A DNA stretch of 64,000 nucleotides from positions 682,001 through 746,000 of the forward strand of contig NZ_FRCH01000001.1 of assembly GCF_900142825.1 (NCBI RefSeq), given 5' to 3'. Made by a program: the position numbers and the translations under genes. The notes under the pieces were generated by a model. The model did no database searches and was not told the DNA's origin. It worked only from the letters and a program-made list of their open reading frames with translations. Of this stretch, positions 44,415 to 56,870 are shown piece by piece (the first letter of the stretch is position 1; each line of letters begins with the position of its first letter). The stretch comes from Rhodanobacter sp. OK091. Lineage in GTDB: Bacteria; Pseudomonadota; Gammaproteobacteria; Xanthomonadales; Rhodanobacteraceae.

Positions 44415-45719
44415 ATGAGCTTGATCTGGAATCAGCATATCGTCGCCCTGGTCGAGGCCGCCATCAGCGGCAACGACGCACAGGTCGCCGTATTGCGACG
44501 CAGGTATCCGCGTGCAGCGCTGGCACTGGCCCCCTTGCTTGCCCGCGTCGCCAGCCGGCCGCCGTCCTCGGTGGCGCTGCAGACTGTGGAACAGCAGAGC
44601 CTGGTGCTGGGCGCGGTACAGCAGTTGTCGCGCGAACAGACCGCACTGGACAAGGCCGCCGGCGACAGCCGGGGCAGTGTCGATCGTTTGACGGATGGCA
44701 GCGCCGGTATCTCGACGGCCTTGCACGAAGTCGGCGCCGATCTGAAGCAGGCCAGCCAGGCCGGACTGGCCGGCGCCGGCACCGTCAGCGAACTCGATGG
44801 CCAGCTGCGGCTGCTGCGCAGCACGCTGTCGGCGATGAACCGCAAGCAGAGCAAGCTGGCCGAACAGGTCGCCCAGATCCGCAAGCTCACCGGAACGGTG
44901 CAGGAGATCGCCCACCAGACCAATCTGGTGGCGCTGAACGCGGCGATCGAAGCGGCGCGCGCCGGAGAGGCAGGCCGCGGCTTCGCGGTGGTCGCCGATG
45001 AGGTCAAGCAGCTGGCCGAGAAGACCGCGCTCACCACGACTGAAATAGAAACTGTCACCGGCTCGATCGGCGACTTCTCGCTGCAGCTCGACGGCGACGT
45101 ACAACATGGACTGCAGCAACTCGAACGCGCGCAGGCCGGCGTGGGCCAGTCCGGCGCCACCCTGGGCGAAGGCAGCGATGCGCTGCGCACTGCCAGCGAA
45201 CGCATCGACAAATTGCAGCAGACCCACGACATCCAGCACGCCCGCGCCACCGCAGCGCAGGCCGCGCTGGGCGCGCTGCAGCGACGCGGCGTCGAGGCGC
45301 GCCGCCAGGCCGAATCGCTCCATCGCGCCGCATTGCTGGCGCACAGGCTGGGCTTGGACTGGCTGGAAGGCGTCAGCGGCAACGATCCGGCCAGTCTCAG
45401 CCTCACCGTACGGGAGGGCGCGCTGAATCTGCGCAAGGCGATGGAACTGGCGCTGCTGGAACCCGGCGCGCTGGATCGGCGCTGGTTCGATACACATACG
45501 ATCAGCCGCAGCATCGGTCGACTGGCCGCCCTGCATCAGAACGGGCGTGACGTCAGCGGCCTCACCGACGCCGGTGCGCAGCTGAGCGAACGCGGCAGCC
45601 GCTTCGTCACCTTGCTGTGCGACGGCCAGCTCGATCAGGCCGTCGCGCTCTCGCAGCAGCTCGAGACCGGCCGCGAAGCCCTGCTCGGGCAGCTCGGCGC
45701 CTTGCTGGCGGACGCGTGA
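44415..45719 (+). CDS. Soluble chemoreceptor (MCP) without N-terminal sensor domain
   Basis: The product, 434 residues, has no membrane helix. The MCP signalling hairpin is central, with the tip at about 160-200 ([42 protein letters not shown], seen in its parts). About 100 helical residues flank it on each side. The last 130 residues (about 305-434) form a separate helical region, starting [20 protein letters not shown], that I do not recognise. No CZB zinc site, PAS, HAMP or C-terminal NWETF-type tail is visible. The extra C-terminal region could be the sensing or targeting part. It overlaps flgA (GTGA) and is under a sigma-28 promoter. Confidence 0.88.
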   Translation: MSLIWNQHIVALVEAAISGNDAQVAVLRRRYPRAALALAPLLARVASRPPSSVALQTVEQQSLVLGAVQQLSREQTALDKAAGDSRGSVDRLTDGSAGISTALHEVGADLKQASQAGLAGAGTVSELDGQLRLLRSTLSAMNRKQSKLAEQVAQIRKLTGTVQEIAHQTNLVALNAAIEAARAGEAGRGFAVVADEVKQLAEKTALTTTEIETVTGSIGDFSLQLDGDVQHGLQQLERAQAGVGQSGATLGEGSDALRTASERIDKLQQTHDIQHARATAAQAALGALQRRGVEARRQAESLHRAALLAHRLGLDWLEGVSGNDPASLSLTVREGALNLRKAMELALLEPGALDRRWFDTHTISRSIGRLAALHQNGRDVSGLTDAGAQLSERGSRFVTLLCDGQLDQAVALSQQLETGREALLGQLGALLADA

Positions 45720-46426
45720 GAGCCTGGCGATCGCCCATCGCCGGCCTGGGCATCGCCGCGCTTTGGCTTGGCGGTGCGACCGCGGGCGCGAGCGCCATCC
45801 AGTCGCTGGACAGCGTGCGGGCTACGGCCGAGCAGGCCGTGCGCCAGCAATACGCCCTGCCCGGCAGCCGCATCGAAGTCACTGCCGGCTCGCTCGACTT
45901 GCGCCTGCAGCTGGCCGAGTGCCGGCTGCCCCTGCGTGCCGTGGTCGCCCGTGATGCCCAGCTCGCATCGCGCATCACCGTGCCGGTGCAGTGTCCGCAG
46001 GAAGGCGGCTGGACCGTCCGCGTACCGCTGCAGGTGCAGCTGTTCCGCCAGACACTGGTGACCAGCCGGCTACTGCTGCGCGGCGACGGCGTCAGCGCGG
46101 CGGACGTGCATGTCGAGGAACGCGACGTCACCCGGCTGGGCTATGGCTACATCGAAAACATGGAACAGGTCGCGGGCCGGTCGCTGGCCCGCGCTGTGGC
46201 CAGCGGCAGCGTGCTCAGTCCCGGCATGCTGGGCGGCCGGCGCATGGTGCGCGCGGGCGATCACGTTGAAATGGTGGCCCGGCTGGATGGCATCGAGGTA
46301 CGTGCCGACGGTGTGGCGCTGGGCAGCGGCGACAACGGTGCCCGTCTGCGAGTGCGCAACGAGAGCTCGGGCAAGGTGGTCGACGCGATGGTCAGCGCGC
46401 CTGGCGTGGTGTTGGCGTTGCCATGA
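45716..46426 (+). CDS. flgA: P-ring assembly chaperone FlgA
   Basis: FlgA, 236 residues, is a periplasmic chaperone of FlgI. It starts with GTG 45716, overlapping the MCP stop (GTGA), which gives a clean signal peptide [20 protein letters not shown] ending in ASA. The family SAF domain is seen in [18 protein letters not shown] with [40 protein letters not shown]. The C-terminal [21 protein letters not shown] is standard. It is upstream of flgMN. Confidence 0.94.
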   Translation: MRAWRSPIAGLGIAALWLGGATAGASAIQSLDSVRATAEQAVRQQYALPGSRIEVTAGSLDLRLQLAECRLPLRAVVARDAQLASRITVPVQCPQEGGWTVRVPLQVQLFRQTLVTSRLLLRGDGVSAADVHVEERDVTRLGYGYIENMEQVAGRSLARAVASGSVLSPGMLGGRRMVRAGDHVEMVARLDGIEVRADGVALGSGDNGARLRVRNESSGKVVDAMVSAPGVVLALP

Positions 46427-46472
46427 ACCCGGCGAATCGAGGCCGGCTGCATTAGTCTTTCCGTTTTGCCCC

Positions 46473-46499
46473 TAAAGTTTCTGCGTAACCGGCCGATTT
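46473..46499 (+). promoter_or_regulatory. sigma-28 (FliA) promoter for flgMN
   Basis: TAAAGTTT (46473-46480), 11 nt and GCCGATTT (46492-46499) give the best FliA promoter of the window (15 of 16). It is 37 nt upstream of flgM, whose product inhibits FliA, making a feedback loop. Confidence 0.92.
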
Positions 46500-46536
46500 T
46501 ACAGTTACAGGGCCACACCCCAGCGAGAAGGGACCC

Positions 46537-46860
46537 ATGAATACGACCATTTCCAACAACGGCTTGCCGAAGTTTCCACAGGCCACCAGCAACACGGGCA
46601 CTGGCTCGGCAGCGACAGCGGCCGCTGCAACGGGCTCTACCACCGCCGCGTCGACGTCCGACGATCAGCTCAAGCTGACTGATTCGGCGCTGGCCCTGCA
46701 GGAGGCCGCGCGTCCAGGAGACACGGCCTCGATCGACCCGCAGCGGGTGGAACAGGTGCGCAAGGCGCTGGCCGACGGCAGCTACAAGATCGATGCCGGG
46801 CGCATCGCCGATCGCATGCTCGTGCTCGAGGCGCAACTCGGCGGTGCGGGCAAGCCATGA
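46537..46860 (+). CDS. flgM: Anti-sigma-28 factor FlgM
   Basis: FlgM, 107 residues, binds and holds FliA until it is exported through the finished hook. The disordered N-terminal part is Thr/Ala/Ser-rich; the C-terminal FliA-binding region is seen as LTDSALALQEAA and DPQRVEQVRKALADGSYKIDAGRIADRML. It has AGAAGGG upstream of ATG 46537. It overlaps flgN by 4 nt (ATGA). Confidence 0.95.
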   Translation: MNTTISNNGLPKFPQATSNTGTGSAATAAAATGSTTAASTSDDQLKLTDSALALQEAARPGDTASIDPQRVEQVRKALADGSYKIDAGRIADRMLVLEAQLGGAGKP

Positions 46861-47303
46861 ATATCCAGCTGCAGCACGAACTGAATGACGCGCTCACGGC
46901 CGTTCTGGGCGACATGCAACAAGCTGTCGACCAACTCGTGCGAGTGCTCGAAGCCGAGCGTGCTGCACTGGATACCGCCAACAATGAGGCGCTCGATCAC
47001 GCTGGCGCGCGCAAGCAGGCGCTCATGCAGCGACTGGAACAGCTCGATGCCGAACGTCAGCTGTTGTCACGTGAACAACCTGCCCTGGCCGATGCACTGG
47101 AGCCGGTCTGGGCCCGGATCGTCCAGTCGTTGCGCCACAGCCACCTGCTCAACCAGCGCAACGGCAGCGCAGTCAACCAGCGCCTGAGCCAAGTGCGCCA
47201 GGCACTGGCCGTGCTGACCGGGCATGCCGGCGAAAGCGAACTGTACGGCCGCTCCGGCGAGCTGCATGCCAGCTTGCGTTCGCAAGTGCTGGCGGCGGCA
47301 TGA
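46857..47303 (+). CDS. flgN: Export chaperone FlgN
   Basis: FlgN, 148 residues, is the chaperone for the junction proteins FlgK and FlgL. It is helical throughout with VDQLVRVLEAERAALDTANNEALDHAGARKQALMQRLEQLDAERQLL and a typical WARIVQSLRHSHLLNQRNGSAVNQRL segment. It is coupled with flgM. The 198 nt after it to the next start contain no promoter I can assign. Confidence 0.92.
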   Translation: MNIQLQHELNDALTAVLGDMQQAVDQLVRVLEAERAALDTANNEALDHAGARKQALMQRLEQLDAERQLLSREQPALADALEPVWARIVQSLRHSHLLNQRNGSAVNQRLSQVRQALAVLTGHAGESELYGRSGELHASLRSQVLAAA

Positions 47304-47501
47304 CATCGATGGAACAAGACGGCACCCCCGCCTGCCCGAGCAGACGGTCCTCTCACTGACTGCGAGGCAGCCTCCGGCATGCTCTTGCGTTAATCGCGAT
47401 GACTGATCATGAGCAATATCAACGCCTCCCCCGCTGCCTCCCCTGCCGCTTCACCCGCTGTCTCCCCCAAAGCCGGTACACAAGGCAACCCTGGAGCGCT
47501 C

Positions 47502-48719
47502 ATGTCGATATCGATCCCGCTGCCGGTATTGCGCGTGCCGATGCTCGACCGCGAACGACAGCTGTTTGCCTACGAGATCGTCTTTCATCGCGAACCCGGT
47601 GACGAGCAGCACTTGCTGGAGAGCGTGCTCTCGACCATCACCGATGGCGCATTGACCCGGCTGGTACGCGGCAACCGCGCGTTCCTGAACATGCCCGCCG
47701 AATTGCTGCCGGAAGACTCCGACGTATTGCTTCATCAGCCGCGGCTTGGCGTGGTGCTGCAGCCAGGCGTGGCCACCGACCCGGCGTTGATGAAACGCCT
47801 GCAGCAGATGGCGCAGCGCGGCTGCCAGTTCATGCTGGACGCCAACGATGTCGACCTGGAAAGCAGCCTGCCGCTGCAGACCCTGCTGCAGATGGTGCAG
47901 ATGGTGCGGCTGGACGCCGGCCGCATGACCATGGAAACCATGAAGGAGCGCGCCGAATACCTGCACACGCGTGGCATCAGGGTAGTCGCCGGCCAGGTCA
48001 ATGATCATCAAACCTACGAGCGCTGTCTCGAACTGCCGCTGCAGGCGATCCAGGGACGCTACCTTCTGATCCCACAGCCGGTGGCCGTACCCGTGCTTAC
48101 CGCCAACCGGCTGAGCATGCTGCGACTGATGCGCGTGCTGCAGGAAAGCAACCCCGGCCCGGTCGAGCTGGGCAACATCATCCGTGACGATGCGGTGCTC
48201 AGCTACAAGCTGCTCAGCTGCGTCAACTCGGCCTATTTCGCCTTGCCACGGCAACTGAAATCGGTACAGCAGGCAGCGATCTTCTTTGGCGTCACGCGCA
48301 TGCGCAACTGGATCGACACGATGGCGATGTGCAGCATGGATGATCGCCCGCCCGAGCTGCTGCGCGCCGCGCTGATCCGCGCGCACATGTGCGAGAAACT
48401 GGCCAGCGGCATGCCCAATGGCCATTCGGAAATGGCGTTCACCGTGGGCTTGTTCTCGCTGCTGGACACCTTGATGTGCGCGCCGATGGAGTTCCTGCTG
48501 ACCCATCTGCGCCTGGTGCCGGAAATCAGCGAGGCCTTGACCCGTCGCGGCGGTCCGTTCGGCCCGTTGCTGGAACAGATCATCGCCTGGGAAGTGGGCG
48601 AGCTCACCAGCGAACATGTGCTACCCCAGCGTATCCGCCGGATGGCCGGCATCTACCTGGAAGCCACGCAGTGGGCGGATCAGGTCTATACCACGGCAAA
48701 CGAAAAGCAGACGAACTGA
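47502..48719 (+). CDS. Degenerate EAL-HDOD signalling protein
   Basis: The protein is 405 residues if it starts at ATG 47502 (MSISIPLPVLRVPML), which has GGAG 5 nt upstream. An ATG at 47409 would add 31 low-complexity residues (SPAASPAASPAVSP) but has no good site. Residues about 10-200 resemble an EAL domain (ERQLFAYEIVFHRE, AFLNMPAELLPED, CQFMLDANDVDL, MVQMVRLDAGRM), yet the catalytic ExLT, DDFG and KxD signatures are degenerate. Residues 200-400 form an HDOD domain with LGNIIRDDAVLSYKLLSCVNSAYFALPRQLKSVQQAA. YuxH-like proteins of this architecture act without c-di-GMP hydrolysis. Function here is unknown; its position beside the flagellar genes suggests a motility or surface-behaviour link. 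Confidence 0.85.
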   Translation: MSISIPLPVLRVPMLDRERQLFAYEIVFHREPGDEQHLLESVLSTITDGALTRLVRGNRAFLNMPAELLPEDSDVLLHQPRLGVVLQPGVATDPALMKRLQQMAQRGCQFMLDANDVDLESSLPLQTLLQMVQMVRLDAGRMTMETMKERAEYLHTRGIRVVAGQVNDHQTYERCLELPLQAIQGRYLLIPQPVAVPVLTANRLSMLRLMRVLQESNPGPVELGNIIRDDAVLSYKLLSCVNSAYFALPRQLKSVQQAAIFFGVTRMRNWIDTMAMCSMDDRPPELLRAALIRAHMCEKLASGMPNGHSEMAFTVGLFSLLDTLMCAPMEFLLTHLRLVPEISEALTRRGGPFGPLLEQIIAWEVGELTSEHVLPQRIRRMAGIYLEATQWADQVYTTANEKQTN

Positions 48720-48727
48720 TCCGCCGC

Positions 48728-49759
48728 TCAGCGGCGGCGCAGCCGCCAGACGATGAGCCCGATGCCGATCAGGGCGACCGCGAGCCAGCCGTACATGGCG
48801 GGCGAGTCGGCCCCGATCCACATCACGCAAGCCACGATTCCCACCGCAAGTCCGCCCAACCCCAGCGCCAGCAGGACATCGCGCTGGCGGCGCTGCGCGC
48901 AGAGCAACAGAAACGCACCCAGCGCAGCCAGCAGCACGGCGAATATCTGCCGGATCAGTACCAGCTCCGGCGGCACCGGCAGATCCGGAAACATGTCGAG
49001 CAGCGGCACGTCGCCGAGCTGCACGTCATAACCCTTCCCGTCGGCGGCGTCGGCGGCGGCAAGTATCCGGTCGCCATCGAGGCGCCCAACGATGGTCAGT
49101 TGCTGCAGCGGCACTTCATCCCAGCTCACCCGCACATCGCCCAGCCGCGGATCATCCGGATGGGCACTGGTCACCAGATGATTCTGGTAGAGAGTGAAAC
49201 TCGCGGCGAGATTTTCCGGCAGCGATTTCATATCCGGCGTGACCGGCTGCGAACCCGGCAATGCGTGCAACAGCACCGGATCCAGCTTGAACCCGCCCAT
49301 TTGCACCAGGCTGGCGTCGAACTGTTTGCCGCTGATCGGGAAGCTGGCCGGGTTGGCGTGTCCCGCCGGCTCCTTGAAGTGACTGGCATCGAGCGGCCGA
49401 TCGACCCAGTCCATTTCGTAGTGCACTCCATTGCCGATGCGCACTTCGCGCCACTGGAACATCTCCACGTGACGCAGCAGCACGGGCGTGTTCGCGCGCA
49501 GGTTGAACTCCGGATCGCGCGGCGCCTCCACTACAGTCGGCGTGCCGACCAGCCGCACCATGTGACCGTGCTGGCCGGCCTGCGGCCGCATGTCGCTGTC
49601 CAGGTTGATCACCTCGCCGCCATGCCGGCTGGCCGCCGCCCGATAATTGAGCAGGCCGCGTGCCGTCGTCGCCATCAGTCCGACCCCGGCCAGCACCAGC
49701 AAGGCGCCGACCATGTTCAGGACCAGCGCACGCATCGAGGTGTCCTTGCGAAAGTCCAT
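48728..49759 (-). CDS. TMEM43-family membrane protein
   Basis: The 343-residue product starts at ATG 49759 (GGAG 7 nt upstream), overlapping the MBL gene stop (TGATG). One membrane helix lies near the N-terminus (ALVLNMVGALLVLAGVGLM) and three at the C-terminus (IRQIFAVLLAALGAFLLLCA, VLLALGLGGLAVGIVACVMWIG, YGWLAVALIGIGLIVW). The large loop between them contains NGVHYEMDWVDRPLDASHFKEPAGHANPASFPI, the core of the TMEM43/DUF1625 family. The biochemical role is not known in bacteria. The operon with a hydrolase may be significant. Confidence 0.85.
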   Translation of the reverse strand: MDFRKDTSMRALVLNMVGALLVLAGVGLMATTARGLLNYRAAASRHGGEVINLDSDMRPQAGQHGHMVRLVGTPTVVEAPRDPEFNLRANTPVLLRHVEMFQWREVRIGNGVHYEMDWVDRPLDASHFKEPAGHANPASFPISGKQFDASLVQMGGFKLDPVLLHALPGSQPVTPDMKSLPENLAASFTLYQNHLVTSAHPDDPRLGDVRVSWDEVPLQQLTIVGRLDGDRILAAADAADGKGYDVQLGDVPLLDMFPDLPVPPELVLIRQIFAVLLAALGAFLLLCAQRRQRDVLLALGLGGLAVGIVACVMWIGADSPAMYGWLAVALIGIGLIVWRLRRR

Positions 49760-50631
49760 CAAGCCGCTCCACCGAAAGCGGGCGGCGGCGCGCCACGCAG
49801 CGTGCGCTGCTCGCCGGCGGTACCGAAGCGGCCACGTTCGTCGCGGGTCACCCGTGCCAGCGCGCAATCGTGATCGTGCGTGAAGAACAGCCGCACGTCA
49901 CGCGCCAGCTTGTCTTCCAGAAACACGCGTTTCTCGTCGATGAGCTTCTCCGGCCAGCGGTCGTAACCCATGGTGATCGGCAGATGCACCCAGAACCGGC
50001 CGGGTATGAGGTCGGCACAGAACACCACGCCGCCGACTTCGGCCAGCATCAGGCCCGGCGTATGGCCATCCGAAAAACTGAAGCGTACCGCCTTGCCCAG
50101 CGTTTGCGAATACTCGCCCTCGACCAGCTCCAGCCGCCCGCTTGCCTGCAGCAGCGGCTGCAGTTCGGGCACGAACGAGGCGCGATCGCGCGGATGCGGC
50201 TGCAAGGCACGACGCCAATGTTCGGCGCCGACCACGAAGCGCGCGTTGGGAAACAGCAGCCGCAGCGGCTGATCCTTTTCCCATGCCGCCAGCAGGCCGC
50301 CGGCATGATCGAAATGCAGGTGCGACAGCACCACCACATCGATGTCCGCATCGCCCAGGCCAACCTCGGCCAGCGAATCCAGCAGCACGTGCCGCGACTC
50401 GACCACACCATAACGCTCGCGCAGCGCCGGCTCGAAGAACGCGCCGATGCCGGTCTCGAACAACACGTTGCGCCCGTCCAGGTCCTTCACCAGCAAACAG
50501 CGGCAGGCCAGCGGAATCCGGTTCTCGGCATCCGGCTCGATCCAGCGCGACCACAGCGCCTTCGGCGCATTGCCGAACATGGCGCCGCCGTCGAGTTGCT
50601 GTGAGTTGCCTAGGGTGGAGAACAGTTCCAT
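49759..50631 (-). CDS. Metallo-beta-lactamase-fold hydrolase
   Basis: This enzyme is 290 residues from ATG 50631 ([16 protein letters not shown]). The zinc site HxHxDH is plain in [18 protein letters not shown]. Further likely ligands are the His in [12 protein letters not shown] and the Asp in [12 protein letters not shown], and a last His in [13 protein letters not shown]. It has no signal peptide, so it is cytoplasmic. The family includes lactonases and various esterases, and the substrate cannot be told from sequence alone. It is co-transcribed with the TMEM43-like gene. Confidence 0.85.
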   Translation of the reverse strand: MELFSTLGNSQQLDGGAMFGNAPKALWSRWIEPDAENRIPLACRCLLVKDLDGRNVLFETGIGAFFEPALRERYGVVESRHVLLDSLAEVGLGDADIDVVVLSHLHFDHAGGLLAAWEKDQPLRLLFPNARFVVGAEHWRRALQPHPRDRASFVPELQPLLQASGRLELVEGEYSQTLGKAVRFSFSDGHTPGLMLAEVGGVVFCADLIPGRFWVHLPITMGYDRWPEKLIDEKRVFLEDKLARDVRLFFTHDHDCALARVTRDERGRFGTAGEQRTLRGAPPPAFGGAA

Positions 50632-50645
50632 GGTTTGGCCTTGCC

Positions 50646-50728
50646 GGGGACCTCGAAAAAAATGTGATTTGGACCGTCGTCCCAGCAAAAGCTGGGATGA
50701 CGAGCAATGGCCAGTTTTTCGAGGCCCC
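50646..50728. repeat. Nested inverted repeat between ggt and MBL genes
   Basis: An outer stem (50646-50660 with 50715-50728, GGGGACCTCGAAAAA against TTTTTCGAGGCCCC, one bulge) encloses an inner stem CGTCGTCCCAGC/GCTGGGATGACG (50675-50702, one wobble). The inner part resembles widespread proteobacterial palindromes. It may end the ggt transcript on the minus strand. Confidence 0.65.
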
Positions 50729-50743
50729 TTACTCTTACCGCAC

Positions 50744-52788
<2,045 letters not shown>

Positions 52789-52806
52789 TCACAGCGGCTG
52801 CCCAAC

Positions 52807-52840
52807 ACCCTCACCCCCGCTCTGCGCGGGGGGCGAGGGT
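52807..52840. repeat. CCCTCACCCC-type hairpin repeat
   Basis: ACCCTCACCCCCGC pairs with GCGGGGGGCGAGGGT nearly throughout. It is in the 153-nt space between the ferredoxin and lipoprotein genes and is related to the hairpin at 15751-15785. Confidence 0.55.
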
Positions 52841-52846
52841 ACAACT

Positions 52847-52869
52847 CCGCGCCGGCATGGCCGGCGCGG
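52847..52869. terminator. Stem-loop downstream of lipoprotein gene
   Basis: CCGCGCCGGC and GCCGGCGCGG form a perfect 10-bp stem over an ATG loop, 10 nt beyond the lipoprotein stop. There is no T-run, so it may stabilise the RNA end rather than act as a classical terminator. Confidence 0.55.
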
Positions 52870-52878
52870 CAACCACAT

Positions 52879-54536
<1,658 letters not shown>

Positions 54537-54640
54537 GGCGTCGCGCCCCCGGCGGCAAGGCGCTCAACGGTCGGACTCTCAACGGGCTGTACAGGTTGGG
54601 GTGTTAGCATGCCGCTCATTGTCTTTGAATCACTGCCGCA

Positions 54641-55780
54641 ATGCTCAAGTTCTGGAAGAAGAAGCCCACCGAAACCGGGCCGGCGCAACCCACCAGCGAG
54701 AAGCCCGCCGACACCGTCGCGCCGGAAAGCGGGGATCCGCTGTTGCATGAAGCGCTGGCGGAAGTCCCCGCGCCGGCCGACATGCAGCCTGAAGCCGAAC
54801 GTTTCGTCGCGCCCACCATCGAATCCGCACCTGCGGCAGAGCAGGCGCCAGCCAAGCGCAGCTGGCGCGAACGGTTATCCGGCAACGCCTTCGCACGCGG
54901 CCTCAGTTCGCTGTTCGTGCGCCATCCCAGGCTCGACGACGATCTGCTGGACGAGCTGGAAACCACCTTGATCACCGCCGATGTCGGCGTCGAAGCCAGC
55001 AGCGAGCTGGTCGAAGACCTGCGCAAGCGCATGCACAAGCGCGAATTCGCCGACGCGCCCGCGCTGCTGGCCGCCTTGCGCCAGGCGCTGATAGCGCTGT
55101 TGAAGCCGGTAGCGCACCCGCTGGACGTGCGAGGGAAGCAACCGTTCGTGGTACTCGTCGTCGGCATCAACGGCGCCGGCAAGACCACGACCATCGGCAA
55201 GCTCGCCCGCAGATGGCGTGACGAGCATCGCGCGGTGATGCTGGCCGCGGGTGATACCTTCCGTGCCGCCGCTGTCGAGCAGCTGAAAACCTGGGGCGAA
55301 CGTAACCAGGTGCCGGTGATCTCGCAGGGCCAGGATGCCGACGCCGCCAGCGTGATCTTCGATGCATTGCAGGCCGCCCGCTCACGCGGCATCGACGTGC
55401 TGATCGCCGATACCGCCGGTCGCCTGCACACCCAGGGTGGCCTGATGGACGAGCTGGGCAAGATCGCCCGCGTGCTGAAGAAACTCGACACCGATGCGCC
55501 GCACGAAGTGCTGATGGTGATCGATGGCACCACGGGCCAGAACGCAGTCAACCAGGTGCGCCAATTTCTCCAGATCGTCGGCGTCACCGGCCTGGTCGTG
55601 ACCAAGCTCGACGGCACCGCCAAAGGCGGTGTGGTGTTCGCCCTGGCGCGCGAGTTCGGTTTGCCGATCCGCTACGTCGGCCTCGGCGAAACCGCCACCG
55701 ACCTGCGCGTGTTCGAGGCCGAGGCGTTTGTCGACGGGCTGCTGCCGGCCAGCCTTGGCGACGGGCATGGCCATGACTGA
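54641..55780 (+). CDS. ftsY: Signal recognition particle receptor FtsY
   Basis: FtsY, 379 residues, docks ribosome-SRP complexes at the membrane. An acidic/Pro-rich A domain (about 1-75) precedes the N domain (LDDDLLDELETTLITADVGVEAS) and the GTPase domain: VVGINGAGKTTTIGKLARRW (G1), GDTFRAAAVEQLKTWGER, IADTAGRLHTQGGLMDELGK (G3) and VVTKLDGTAKGGVVFALA (G4/G5). ATG 54641 gives MLKFWKKK, as is usual. It is divergent from rsmD. Confidence 0.96.
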   Translation: MLKFWKKKPTETGPAQPTSEKPADTVAPESGDPLLHEALAEVPAPADMQPEAERFVAPTIESAPAAEQAPAKRSWRERLSGNAFARGLSSLFVRHPRLDDDLLDELETTLITADVGVEASSELVEDLRKRMHKREFADAPALLAALRQALIALLKPVAHPLDVRGKQPFVVLVVGINGAGKTTTIGKLARRWRDEHRAVMLAAGDTFRAAAVEQLKTWGERNQVPVISQGQDADAASVIFDALQAARSRGIDVLIADTAGRLHTQGGLMDELGKIARVLKKLDTDAPHEVLMVIDGTTGQNAVNQVRQFLQIVGVTGLVVTKLDGTAKGGVVFALAREFGLPIRYVGLGETATDLRVFEAEAFVDGLLPASLGDGHGHD

Positions 55781-55802
55781 ACCGCGACGGCGAGGCTGAG
55801 CG

Positions 55803-56870
55803 ATGTCGCGCGGACTGCGCTTGATCCTGCTAGTGCTTGGCGGCCTCGTGCTGACGCTGGTGCTGGTCGCGATCATTGCCGTCTATCTGGTGCTGCAACC
55901 GGATCGCTTCACCCGCATGCTGCAGACTCAGGCCCGCTCGGCCGGGCTCGAACTGAATCTGGCCAGCCCGGCCAGCCCGACACTGTTTCCGCGCCCAGCG
56001 CTGGATCTCGACGGCATCACGCTCAATGCGGAAGGCGCCAATGCGCCGATCCTGCTTGCCGCGCGCGGCCGGCTCGCGCTGCCCTGGCACACGCTGTTCG
56101 GCGGCCCCACGGTGATCTCGCAATTGCAGATCGATTCGCCGAGGGTCGATCTGGACGCGTTGCAGGAATGGTTGGCCGCCCTGCCCGCACAGCCGGCAAG
56201 CGTGCCACCGAACATTCCACGGATCGACACCGGCATCAGCATCAATCGCGGCAGCGTGGTGCGCGGCAACGAGGTTCTGCTCGACAACGTCGCGCTGGAA
56301 GCCGGCAGCCTGATTTCGGGCCAGCCGTTTCCGCTCAGCCTGTCCGCCACCACCGCGGCGAACAGGCCGCTGCAACTGCGGCTGTCCGCCACACCGCGCA
56401 TCGAAGGCAACACATTGCAACTGGACAACATCACCTTGCATCTGTCGCAAGGCAGCGCCATGACGCTCGCGCTCACCGGCAACGCCCATTGGCACGGCGC
56501 CGCCGATGCCGCTGCCCGCTTCACCGGCAAGCTCGACCAGGCCGATGCCGGGCAGTACGATGTTTCGCTGGCGTTGACACCGGCCGACCAGAACAATCCG
56601 TTACTGCTTGCACTGAAGCTCGACGGCCCCGACAACCATGCCGACCTGCGCCTGCCACCGCTGGCACTGGCGCACTGGTGGAGCCAGCTCGGCGACGAAC
56701 AGGTATCGCGACTGAGTGTGCCGCCGATGAGTGGCCATGCGGAAATCGCCAAAATCGAAACCGGCAGCGTCAGCGTCGAAGGTCTCACCGTGCAAGCCGG
56801 CGACAACGTCCCTGCAGCCGCCGGCACCGCTGCCGCACCTGCGAAACCCGCCGTCAGCAAGAAGCCATGA
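55803..56870 (+). CDS. AsmA-family envelope protein
   Basis: The product is 355 residues, anchored by one N-terminal helix (LILLVLGGLVLTLVLVAIIAVYLVL). The periplasmic part resembles AsmA: ALDLDGITLNAEGA, LLAARGRLALPWHTLFGGPTVISQLQIDSPRVDLDAL and repeated short beta-strands. AsmA proteins form beta-grooves for lipid transfer or envelope homeostasis. It overlaps mutY by 4 nt. The AsmA-mutY-yggX order is usual for Xanthomonadales and pseudomonads. Confidence 0.82.
   Translation: MSRGLRLILLVLGGLVLTLVLVAIIAVYLVLQPDRFTRMLQTQARSAGLELNLASPASPTLFPRPALDLDGITLNAEGANAPILLAARGRLALPWHTLFGGPTVISQLQIDSPRVDLDALQEWLAALPAQPASVPPNIPRIDTGISINRGSVVRGNEVLLDNVALEAGSLISGQPFPLSLSATTAANRPLQLRLSATPRIEGNTLQLDNITLHLSQGSAMTLALTGNAHWHGAADAAARFTGKLDQADAGQYDVSLALTPADQNNPLLLALKLDGPDNHADLRLPPLALAHWWSQLGDEQVSRLSVPPMSGHAEIAKIETGSVSVEGLTVQAGDNVPAAAGTAAAPAKPAVSKKP

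Noticed and set aside
44415..45719. C-terminal CZB zinc-binding domain in the soluble chemoreceptor
   Set aside because: The His and Cys spacing of CZB (HxxW, Cx(L/F)Gx(W/F/Y), HxxxH) is not present.
47409..47501. Longer EAL-HDOD protein from ATG 47409
   Set aside because: The added 31 residues are a Ser/Pro/Ala repeat and the start lacks a ribosome-binding site; ATG 47502 has a good one. Not fully excluded.
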